Below are positions 47,601 to 57,430 of a stretch of 64,000 nucleotides of DNA, piece after piece (the stretch's first letter is position 1; each line of letters begins with the position of its first letter). Source of the DNA: Aquatica leii (taxonomy: Eukaryota; Arthropoda; Insecta; Coleoptera; Lampyridae); NCBI GenBank assembly GCA_035610365.1, contig CM069432.1, positions 182,203,027 to 182,267,026 on the forward strand. Reading direction: 5' to 3'. A program made the translations under genes and the position numbers. Below the pieces are notes generated by a model. It was not told the DNA's origin and did no database searches. It worked only from the letters and a program-made list of their open reading frames with translations.

Positions 47601-49935
47601 TTACACTGATGCATATATTCATTACTTGGAATTAGGCCGTGATGATACTGTACTTACCTGTTTTAATTAATTTTCGACTTTTATAGACGTGAGAAATTGA
47701 GTATGCTCTTTGTTTGTTGATTTCTTTAATGGTTGTAGAATATATTTCTGAAATGTTTTTGATTTAAAAAAAACGAATTAAAGTTATGTTATAAACTTAT
47801 AAAAGCAAAGTGTTAAAGAAATTGTTTTATCCGTATCAGATAGGCATGTAAATGTGATATTTCAACATGGATAGGAAGCGATGTAATGTCCTATACATTA
47901 GATATAATCCTCTTTGCATTAATAATAGCTAGTCATTAAACACTTGAACATCCTTTCAGCAGTTAAATTTTCCTGGATACACACTAATAATTGGTGCTCT
48001 CTAACGGATTTGCACGTTAATTCCAAGAGCACGCTATAGTTATGTACATATTTATACATATTACATGGGCTTCATCTTAATTTAACATTTTAAATATGTA
48101 GTTATAATTTAAAAGAAAAGAAGAATGAAAGTAAACGACGAAAGATTTCATAAATGTATCTCTTAAAGATTATTGCCTTCTTTTTCCGTATCTTTATGAT
48201 GTAGGACAATGAGGTCAGCGTCGCAACTTATGCTCTTTAGCTTTCTTTGTTTACTTCACCGACAAAGAGTTTCGTATCTGATTGAAGGTTGAATAAACCT
48301 AATTCACAAGAATTTAGACTCTTGAGATTTGAATCCACTTTAACAAAATACCTTGATCATTCAGCATTTTTCAAATGTAATTGTATGGGTAGCTGAATAA
48401 GATTATTTGATAGCGTATCGTTGAATTCGACGGTCAATTTATAGTAGTCTTTAGGTATTGACTTGTACTTATTATTCATTGCAATAAATAACTATTTATT
48501 AAATATATATCTTACTAATTTCAAAGTAAATAAACGGAATATTTACATATTTACGGATTTTTATTTTTGTTTAAGTAAAGTTTAAATTCAAAGGACAACG
48601 GAACGTGGCTGTTAGAGTTTTCACAAGGAGTTAACTTGATTACGTTTTTCGTGTTTGTTTTTTTTAAGATTTATATTTTGCTTTGTTTAAGTAAAGCTAC
48701 ACTAAATTAAATTTAATGTGCGTTACAAATTTCAAGTCATTTTTATTGTTATTAAAAATTTCCTTGAAAACTTTTGATTGTTATAAGCGTGGATCTATAT
48801 CTTAGTTCTTAATCTATTTTGCAGTATGGCAGATGTAGAACCTTCAGTGATGTTAATTTACGTCTTTTTTATTAAAATAGTAAACTTACATTTTTTGTAT
48901 GTGTTTATTAGTTTTTTATTTGCAATTTTAGAGTCTGTGTTTTTTACCTGTACGTTGTAAATTAAATTTAGATATTTATTTAGTTAGTTAGCGTATTGTT
49001 TAAAACTAAAAACTTTCCTGTTTAAACATTATGTTTTATTATGCTTATAAATATGTAAGAGTGTTACAAGACACTCATTTTTTGTTACTTTTATAGAAAA
49101 CTGAAATATGTAGAGTGTATATTGTAGAGAAGAACTGTACACTTGAAGTTTTAAGAAAATCAGGTAAACACAAGTGTTACCGACTTATTATATCTGTTAT
49201 TTTGGTGCATACGTATTTATAAGGACCCCATATTTGTTGATACGCATACAGAATGACTTTTCCGGATTAAACCAAATAGCGATAGAGGTCCACACCGCTA
49301 CGCAAATTTACAACGTACAAAACTTAAATGAAGTGTCTTAATTAAACATAATATATCACAGATCAAATGGCAATATAATAATTGAATAACGAGTACCAAC
49401 GTATTTGATAGGAAGAAAATGAAAATGAACGTTAAAGCACGTGTAAATGAAAATGTTGAAAATGACCCATAGGCGGAGCTTTCCTGTGCGACCTTCTAAA
49501 TATATTGGCGTAGTGAAACGCCAATTATTGTATTACCACAAAGAACAGTGGCGTAACATTAGTGTTCAATTTAGTTGAAAATCTGGTCTTTTAATAGTTA
49601 TTTGCACTACAAGTGGCGGTAAATGAACTTTTTTATCCGAGGTTGAATTTTGTGCAGCGAAACGGAGCTGAGGTGCACAAACCCACTGCGAATAAATAAG
49701 AAACTTACTTACGCGTTGTGCATTACATTTTTCTTACTACCACAGAAATTAACTCTAATAATATGTACTAAATAGTTGGGTATATAATACTAATTATCTG
49801 TAATAAAAAAATTACTGCCATAATCGAGTTTGCTGATTGATTAGTTGCTGTGACTACACCGCTTGTAAACAAACAAATTCAGTATAATTTTTTTTTCATA
49901 AATCCACTTTGTAATCGGTACAATGAGTGATTTGA
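47601..49935. other. AT-rich spacer, no gene seen
   Basis: Nothing recognised apart from a hairpin TTGGCGTAGTGAAACGCCAA at about 49511-49530, possibly related to the Crypton relic that follows. Confidence 0.45.
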
Positions 49936-49939
49936 ACGA

Positions 49940-50683
49940 GCTGAAATCGAAAGTAGTGCTAATGCAGGTCGAGTGCCGTTACTGTCAGAAAAGTCAAAGG
50001 CTCGATATGAGCAGCAAACCTATACATATTTTAACAAATGGTGCAATATAAGAAAATTAATGAAACTGTGCTCTTGGCATGTTTTAACGACATGGCATCG
50101 AATCGAATATATGAGGTTTTAAATTTGCTAAATGCGTCCTACTATTTTATAGGTCATCTCATTTATCAAGAGAAAACATGATGGATATATTCCTAAGAAG
50201 GCTAACATTTTTACCAAGGAAGAGGTAACGAGGTTTCTGTGTGATGCTCCGGACCACGCATTTCTGTTGATGAAAGCTGCGATGATTACTGCTGTTTGTC
50301 GGAGCGATGAACTTTATAATTTAAATTACGAGGACGTTGAAATTAAACCTGACGTAGGAATGGTTAAGATTCTGCAATCCAAGAACAAAATCCCCCCATC
50401 ATTTGTGGCAACTGGTTGCAGTGAAACGTTTAATTGGTTCAAGATTTTTGAAAAACACAAGTTGCGTCCCACTAATACCAAAGAAAGTAGATTATTTTTG
50501 CGTTATAGTAATGGTAAATTTGTACGGCAAGTAGTCGGCAAGCATACTTCATCCGCTATACCGATGAAAATAGCAAACTTTTTAAAACTGGCTCACTGCA
50601 AAGACTACACGGGGGCAAAGTGTCGCCCCGCGGTAAATGGTTTTTTCACTTCTTGGATACCAACTGTTCATGTATCCAAGTAA
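49940..50683 (+). pseudogene. Crypton-type tyrosine recombinase relic
   Basis: Cryptons are DNA transposons that move by a tyrosine recombinase. The N-terminal part reads RVPLLSEKSKARYEQQTYTY, FNKWCNIRK, then in a shifted frame INETVLLACFNDMAS. This is the SAM-like core-binding domain (family: S-KS+-RY---Y--F--W). From about 50156 one long frame gives FIKRKHDGYIPKKANIFTKE, EVTRFLCDAPDHAFLLMKAA, ITAVCRSDEL (the first catalytic Arg in CR+DEL), then RLFLRYSNGKFVRQVVGKHT and LKLAHCKDYTG. The distal H-x-x-R box (usually YTGHCFRR) is degraded to YTGAKCRP and the C-terminus with the catalytic Tyr is missing. At least one frameshift near 50060. Confidence 0.88.
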
Positions 50684-51028
50684 AGGTTTTACTTTCGATT
50701 ACTGTCGAGTTTTTGTCAAAGTAACGTTGACTTAACAAGGTGGTAGTGAGAAAATGTAATTACCTTGTGAACAACTGTTAGTCAACCTTTAGTTTAAAAT
50801 GTTTATTAATTAATTTAGTGATTGTTAGTTCAGTTATTTATAAGTAAAATGGTTTTTGTTTGCTTACGTAGACTTTCTTCATTTCAGATTATATAATCAA
50901 CCAATTCAATACATTTATTAATAATAATAATTTCTCTGTTAAACCGCTGCCAGAACTTATAGAATTAACATCTTCTTCCAGTGAAGTAGATTACGGAAGA
51001 AGCATATTATCAACTAGAAAATACTTTA

Positions 51029-51360
51029 ATGTATCAGAAATTTACTCAACCTGAACTCAATGATTTAGTACGAGCTTTAGGATTTCTAAAGTATGCTGCT
51101 GAGCATTTTACAATAACGTCTTCTTTGAGACACAATTTTACACCGGCATTAAAAAATATTGTAAAAGAAATATTAGCGAAGGTATACAAAATACTTTTGC
51201 ATATCAAATTAGGTATAATGAAGCAATAGAGTACATGAATGCTGTTGAAAGAAAAGCCTGAATTGTTTTGAAGTGTAGTGAACAACTTTTTGAGAAACCA
51301 TAAATCACAATATTATGAAAAAAATGTTAAAAATATGCTGGAAAATCTTGTACAAATAAG
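51029..51360 (+). pseudogene. Piece of an uncharacterised repeated arthropod protein family
   Basis: The 66-codon frame starts MYQKFTQPELNDLVRALGFL followed by KYAAEHF. The pattern FTQ-ELNDL+RDL-L-K--AELLGSRLK and, further on, LHIKLGIMKQ, NAVERKAW and NNFLRNHKS--YE are parts of a large protein family of unknown function that recurs in repeats of arthropods and cnidarians (recognised from memory). Only parts of the family's length are present and the copy is clearly broken. It lies on the same strand as the Crypton relic 350 bp upstream; whether they belong to one element is unknown. Confidence 0.5.
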
Positions 51361-51481
51361 CAAATAACAAGGAAGCAGATCAAAGGTACCAAGGAAGGTG
51401 AAATACAAAAATGAGTTTATAAATGTCTAATTAGTTAAACGTTTAAATTTCGATTAATACTGTTATAGTTCTCGCAATTTA

Positions 51482-52037
51482 ACTTTCGATGCACGTCATT
51501 AATGACGTAAAATTCATACCACTCTATTTATAGCAAAAAATAAATAAATACCGAATTGTCTTATGGATTTTGTTTTGTAGCGTTGTTGGTGTGCTTACTA
51601 AAGTTGCAGCGTTGTTGGCATCTGTCAAATTTAATTTGTGTTTTTTACGTCAAAGTAATATGTCAAACGGCTTATTGTTTTTTATAATTATTTTTGATAC
51701 AAAACTGTATTATTTTGAGCTTGAACGAGATAATGGTGGTCCATTGATATCAGTAAATGCTGTTCGAGAGGTACCCTTTTACATAATTTTTAAATTGTGG
51801 TAATACATACATATATTCTACAGTTATTTCTGTATGTACAGCGGTTTCTAACAACGAGGTTTTTAGATCTCCTCAAAACGTAAGCGTAGTACACCTGTTA
51901 CGAATGTAGAAACATTTAATGAAAACGTAATTCGCAATGTAATATTAAGAATGTACGAAAAGAGTAAGTTTACATGATAATACCGACAACATGGTTGAAT
52001 AACTACGTCACTGACGTTAATGACGTGCATCGAAAGT
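51482..52037 (+). mobile_element. Short Tc1-type deletion derivative
   Basis: The ends ACTTTCGATGCACGTCATTA and its complement (52016-52037, with one small length difference) form terminal inverted repeats. Inside are pieces of a Tc1-type transposase N-terminus: ELERDNGGPLISVNAVREV and RSTPVTNVETFNENVIRNVI followed by LRMYEKS (family: +TPVT--D-FD---+RR-++-+Y). The catalytic domain is gone. Total about 556 bp. A TA dinucleotide abuts each end with uncertain phase, consistent with Tc1/mariner insertion. Confidence 0.7.
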
Positions 52038-53095
52038 AAAGGAGTGCGAGGACTATAAGCAGTTATGTATTTTTTTTTGTAATAACATTGAAATCTTATC
52101 AATTTTCTTTATTAAGTAGAATAAAGTTTTACACGTTCGTAAAAATCAAAATCACATATGAAATCACAACAACGCATTAAGCAACATCACCTATTAACAT
52201 TGAAATCCTAGCGATTAAATTAGTAAACTAGTGTAATTCTGTAATACGTGGTTATGCTAATGGAGTAATGTCCAAATCATCATCTGATATTTCTAAATCT
52301 ACGTTGTTTTCTTCGTCAGAAGAACCAGTGTTGACAGTGAATACGAAGCTATCCAAACTAGTCTATAATGTGTTCTTTAGTCCTTGTATTGTGACAGGAT
52401 TCATCCATATAAAAAATCGACAACCATGATCTTGATAAATAAAGAGCTGTTAGTTAATACTTAACTCTTTTATTCCCGATATCATATGATTTCAGCAATA
52501 TATTTCGATTGTCCTCAGTTTTCTGCAATCTGTGCATACATTCCATTTAGTTATAAAAATTATTATGCAAAAAAAATACATAACTAAATTCCAGATCTTT
52601 AAATAATTTTCGGGTAGTTGACTCACTCTCAACGCTAAAATCAATTTTCTTTGTAAGTACGATACTGTTTGTGTTTAATAAATTGAAAACGTATCTGCAA
52701 GAAATATTTTCGGGTTAGTCAGGAAAGTAATACTTTACAACTTAATGTTATAACATTGAAAAACTCTTGGAATAGTTGGAAAGAATTACTTAATGTAAAC
52801 AATAAATTATAACTTTATCTTTCATAGAAGGTATTCGTTTCTCTTTAATATGGAAATCATTTCTTTTTCTAGGTCGCTTCTTCCTTGTAGTCGATAAAGA
52901 AAATGATTCTTTAGCAACAGCGATCTTAAATTCCTTTACAATTGTTTTGTACATTTTTTAAGATATGCAGGTTGCTGTCATGGCTTGTTGTTTGTAGTTT
53001 AGACACATAGTAAAATTATACTGTGAACACTTTTGAATTGTAACTTCGTCATACTTAAATATAAGCTATAAGGGTCAATGCAATTGTGGGAACTA
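52038..53095. other. AT-rich spacer, no gene seen
   Basis: Nothing recognised. Confidence 0.5.
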
Positions 53096-53099
53096 CATT

Positions 53100-53163
53100 A
53101 GAGTGTATCTCCTACTGCTGATGAGCCCCAAAAGGGCGAAACAGCCGTCCAGTAGTTCACTCT
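53100..53163 (+). ncRNA. Hammerhead ribozyme, type I, canonical core
   Basis: Self-cleaving RNA motif. Core CTGATGA (53118-53124); stem II GCCC (53125-53128)/GGGC (53134-53137) closing a CAAAA loop; GAAA (53138-53141); minimal stem III; cleavage triplet GTC (53147-53149), with scission expected after 53149. Stem I is CTACTG (53112-53117)/CAGTAG (53150-53155), an internal loop, then AGAGTG (53100-53105)/CACTCT (53158-53163). Every invariant core base is present, including the G10.1-C11.1 pair. Such ribozymes are known from Penelope-like retroelements and retrozymes of invertebrates. Open sequence downstream (to about 53235) continues the repeat; no reverse transcriptase was found near it. A diverged copy is at 5841-5901 on the minus strand. 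Confidence 0.85.
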
Positions 53164-53187
53164 GGTGGCGTCATCGTCAGTATTCAC

Positions 53188-53221
53188 CTGATGACGATTG
53201 CAGATACCAAAGCAATCGAAA
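53188..53221 (+). other. Second hammerhead-like core, imperfect
   Basis: CTGATGA (53188-53194), one extra C, stem GATTGC (53196-53201)/GCAATC (53212-53217), then GAAACG. It lies 25 bp downstream of the canonical ribozyme. The extra base between core and stem, and the competing hairpin CGTCATC (from 53169)/GATGACG (53190-53196), argue against an active ribozyme. A tandem pair of cores is nevertheless how these motifs occur in Penelope-like terminal units. Confidence 0.4.
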
Positions 53222-53559
53222 CGTTGTGTATATTCATTTTAAAATAATAAACAATGAAAGTTCAGCAGAATGTTATTACTTCGCAAAATGAATACTATTA
53301 TCATAAAGTATAGTTTCAATTTTTGTTTTGAAAAAGGACGATACTGTTGTAAGGTAACTTCAAAATAAAATTCGTTCAATTTAGTTCTCATCCCATATTC
53401 AATTTTTTTTTAAATTTCTTATAAGGAAAGTATAACGATCGCAATTTTTTTTCAAAAAATTTGATTGCATAATTTTACGTTTCAAGGTCTCCTGAATCAG
53501 AAAAATGTATTTTTAACAAAAAAATTTGCGTGTCTGTGTGTGTATCTGTGTGTAACGGT

Positions 53560-53888
53560 ACCCACGACAACTCTCGAATCAAAAGTCCTAGTAACTTGAA
53601 ATTTGGTATACAGCTGGCTTTTCATATTCTCTTGGTTCTATCAAAAGATGGGTCTGATAAAGAAACCGGAAGAAGGTGTGTCCGCCATTTTTAACAGTTT
53701 TTCTTATATAATTTTGTACGTATGTAATTAATTCGAATTATTTTTACAGTTTCTTATTTAATTCTTCCTAACAATTTATTCAAATAATTTTTTTTCTAAC
53801 ATTAACAGTTTACTAGATATTTAATTTATAATTTAAAGTGAATTCCATATTTAATCCTAAGTTCGAATTCTGCCTACGACGATTTTTT
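53560..53888 (+). repeat. Long direct repeat, copy 1
   Basis: About 320 bp (CGACAACTCTCGAATC..., TTGAAATTTGGTATACAGCT, GATAAAGAAACCGGAAG...) repeated at 54705-55022 with moderate divergence. A (TG)n-rich tract lies just upstream (53529-53554). The two copies flank a foldback element, suggesting a tandem or terminal repeat later opened by an insertion. Confidence 0.75.
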
Positions 53889-53897
53889 TAACTTGTT

Positions 53898-54672
53898 TAT
53901 ACGGTGTGCCCCGTAAATTTTGAAACATACCGATTAAAATAGGGAATTTGAAAATTTCGATTTATATGTCCCCAAAGTGTTTTTAAAATATTTCCAGTAT
54001 CAGAAGATATGACAATGTGTACCAGAGAACGCTTTGCGTAATAATTTTCAAAATTTAGTAACAAATATCAAAAATATTTTCAAAAATGTATCGCGTGGTT
54101 AAAAGCTTAGTTTAAAATACGTATGTAAAGAACATATGAGTAGGGCACTTTGGTGAAGTAACATCAATCGCACGACCGCGGCAATATCGCCGCGACGTAC
54201 CGTAGGTTCAAATCCCAATGCGATTTAAGTTTCTTTTAATTCTATTATTATTTTAAATTAACGACGATTAATTTTTATCAGTAAAGAGACAACAACGTGT
54301 TAAATGTTTTTATTAAAGTCATAATGGATTTAGTCGGCAATATAAATTAAATTAATTTAACAATTGTAAAACTAAGGTAATTACACTTAACGGCGATATT
54401 ATCCCAGTCGTACGATTTATGTTACTACACCAAAGTGACTATTACTGATACGTTGTTTACATCTGCTTTTTACCACGCGATACATTTTAGGAAATATATC
54501 GATATTTGTTATTAAATTTTAAAAATTATTACGCAAAACGTTCTTTGGTACACATTGTCATATGTTCTGATACTTGAAATATCTTAAAAAGACTTTGGGG
54601 ACATTTAAATCAAAATGTTTAAATATCCCGTTAATCTGTATGCTTCAGAATTTGCGAAACACGATATACCGA
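53898..54672. mobile_element. Foldback element between direct repeats
   Basis: The left arm (about 53898-54192) and right arm (about 54390-54672) are reverse complements with moderate divergence, ends being CGTAAATTTTGAAACATACC and its counterpart. The left arm contains CACTTTGGTGAAGTAACAT, mirrored in the right. A sequence GGTTCAAATCC (54205-54215) with TGGTGAAGTAA 54 bp upstream resembles Pol III boxes B and A, but no cloverleaf forms. A small perfect hairpin GCGGCAATATCGCCGC lies just before it. No coding content and no target duplication defined. Confidence 0.6.
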
Positions 54673-54704
54673 GTGCTGCATCTTATTTAAATTATCTTTG
54701 GATG

Positions 54705-55022
54705 TACCTACGATAACTCTCGAACCACAACTTGAAATTTGGTATGAAGCTGGCTTTTTATATTCTCTCTGCTTTGTCAAAAGATGGGTTTGATAAAGAA
54801 ACCGGAAGTGGGTGTAATCGCTATTTTTAACAGTTGTTCTTATATAATTTTGCACGTATGTAAATTAATAGAATTATGTTTACAGTTTCTTATAGAGATA
54901 ATTCTTTCTAACAATTTAAGTAAAAATGTTTCTATCATTAACAGTATTAGATATTTTATTTATAATTTGAAATGAATTCAAAAATATAATATAAGTTAGA
55001 ATCCTGATTGCGTCGATTTTTT
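54705..55022 (+). repeat. Long direct repeat, copy 2
   Basis: Partner of 53560-53888; alignable from ACGATAACTCTCGAACC through the shared AAAGATGGGTTTGATAAAGA stretch to GTCGATTTTTTT. Confidence 0.75.
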
Positions 55023-55639
55023 TAAGAAAAAAATTCTATATCTTGAAGAGAAAGCAAGATACGTTAAAATAATAATTTTTACTGAAGAGAAAGTAATATT
55101 GAGGCGCACAAATATAGGGGTTATTCGATATGACAGCATAAGCTCAATTTACCATATTTCGGTTATATCTCAATGAAATCGAGGAGAAAAATTTCAAAAA
55201 AATTATAGCATGCTAAGAAATCAATACAAACGTGTACGTATCACTTCAAAATGGTTTTATGACAACATAACCTTAAAAGAATATGTAAGCATTCCGTTAT
55301 CATTCCTTATAGGGAAGTCGTGTGATGACCACATCAGTTTTTTTCAAAAGTATTAGCTATTGATATTATTATAGAGATCAATGGATCACTAGACATCACA
55401 CTATACAAAAATAAAATCGAATCGCAAAAGAACACGTTTAATCAAAACGATAATAAATAAATAAAAATTAAATTGATAGGTAGAACAAAAATTATTTCAT
55501 TGAATTATGTATGACCTGTACGTAAGATAGGAAGAAAGGCTCAAAGAAAAACATGGTTGACATAAGCACCGATTTTTCGTGCACATTCACACAACATTTG
55601 TTTAAAATCGCAACTTACTTAGATAATTTCTTCATAATG

Positions 55640-57235
55640 AAAGATGATAAAAAAGAACAATGTTTTCGCGTTTGGTCTTTAACATACAAAAATCAAATCT
55701 TTGGTACCTATTAACAATATTATGAATAAACGAATCTAATTCTTTATTAGAAATTGCTAAGAAATCTTACTAACGCATCTGTACGCAGGGAAAGTAGAGC
55801 TTATTTTGAATATATAGTTTTTTGTAACACGGGCAACACTCATAAACCGTCCAATAAGCATTACTTCACATTTATCAAGAATTTTAGAAAAGATAGTTGC
55901 AAAGCAAATTAATGCTCATCTTACCAAATTCAATATTCTCATATCAGTGCTGTCTGGTTTTTGATCGGGATATAGTTGTGCGTCAGTTTTAGCTTTTGTC
56001 ACTGACTATACAAATGCGGCTTTAGATTCTGGTTTTAATACTGCTTTGATCGTACTTGATTTCTTGAAAGCGTTTGATATTGTCAACTATAATCTATTAC
56101 TTTATAGCATGCATTTTATTTAATAGGTCTCAATGTGTCGGAGCTTATGATAAGTTGTCCAAATCTACTTTAGTTTCTTGTGGCGTCCTACAAGGCTGTG
56201 TCCTTGGACCCTTGCTATTTTCCATTTATATGTTTAATATTTTTCAATGTCTAAATTCATGTAAGTTTCACTTGTATGCTGATGATTCACAATTATACTT
56301 TTTGTTTAAAACATGTGATTAAAAGTATTTCAACATGAAACGCAAAATCTAGGGTTATTCTTGGTTGTTGATCTGAGGTTTAGGAGTCATATATCTTCAA
56401 CAAATAATAAAGCATGTTCCTCTTTTATATCAATCTATCTGTATCGACAATCTCTTTTTCTGAATGTTCGTAAGTTTTTCTGTGATACGCTAGTTTTAAG
56501 CTATTTTAACTATTGCGATGTTATTTATGGACATTGTTTAGATTGGCATGAGACTAATATAAAGGTCCAAAATTGTTGTTTGACTTATATTTATGATATA
56601 GGTCGCCGTCAACATATCCCATCTGCTCCGAAAACTGCGCACTTGCTGAAAATCAATCTGATAAGGTACTTACATTTCAGTATTTTTGCTCATCGTATAC
56701 TATTGTACAAAAGTCTCCCCTTACCTATATGAAAAAATAACCTTCCACATAGACATCCATAACTTCTACGGCACCGAGGCTTAATATCTGTTCCACGACA
56801 CAGTTAGACGATCATTTTTGTATAATATCGCTTGGATTTATAATAATATAAATAATGATTGAAAGTTGTTAATGCCTGAGACGCTAAACAGGCATCTGAA
56901 AGAAAGGCTCATGGGTGAACAGTAACAGTAAGATTTTTGTGGTTTGCTCACTTCGTTGCAATTGCTACTTTATTTAATAATTAAGAAGTTTAAATAGTTG
57001 TCTTTTCTTTGTTCTTTTTTTTTAGATATGCGTATACTTATTTTATTCTTTTGTAATTGAGAAGCGCTGAAATAAAATGTGTAAAAACAGATTTACAAGG
57101 TCTGGAAGGAAATCTATGCATCCGCCCAGGTGGGTGACTTGACCAGATACTTTTTGACAGATTGTTTATTAATTTGGTATAATGATTGTTATGTTGTATT
57201 CTGATCTGTCAATAAAAAAATAATAAATAAATATA
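55640..57235 (+). pseudogene. LINE ORF2 C-terminal part with 3' UTR and tail
   Basis: Non-LTR reverse transcriptase relic. LRNLTNASVRRESRAYFEY (about 55765) is the usual linker upstream of RT. Then SHLSRILEKIVAKQINAHLT, a DF-KAFD region with the first catalytic Asp (LIVLDFLKAFDIVN), GVLQGCVLGPLLFSIY, and the YADDSQLY catalytic box (about 56270). The thumb and C-terminal region follow (NYCDVIYGHCLDW, CLTYIYDIGRRQHI), ending with RRSFLYNIAWIYNNINN near 56870. Several frameshifts and stops. No RNase H seen. The 3' end is marked by (AATA)n at 57216-57235. The clade (Jockey/CR1 group) is inferred. Its tail abuts remnants of a second LINE on the opposite strand, so it probably inserted into that one. 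Confidence 0.85.
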
Positions 57236-57236
57236 T

Positions 57237-57426
57237 CTAAAATGCTTTTATTAACAGTGAAGTTTAGCAGATCCAGGTTTTTATGGAGGTTCGTTAGACA
57301 ATAAGTTGGCTTACTGGTTATCAAGTAGCTTAGGTTATTTTGCTATATAGTGGCAAATAGTGCTTGCCATTTGGGTAAAATTAATGTGGAACGTGATGCA
57401 GTGTGCTTTGAGTTCCAATCTCTAGC
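57237..57426 (-). pseudogene. Jockey-type LINE, endonuclease part (distal of insertion)
   Basis: Minus-strand translation VARDWNSKHTASRSTLILPK, later SKPTYCLTNLHKNLDLLNFT, matches the Jockey ORF2 endonuclease (family: AGGD+NAKH--WGSRL--PKGR, then G-PTYWP-DP-K-PDLLDFF). It continues directly from the part at 59741-60480. The two were separated by the long-TIR transposon at 57431-59736. It ends where the tail of the plus-strand LINE begins. Confidence 0.82.
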
Positions 57427-57430
57427 TACT

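Noticed and set aside
54150-54225. tRNA gene with box B GGTTCAAATCC
   Set aside because: No acceptor, D or anticodon stems form; at best tRNA-like promoter boxes in a foldback element.
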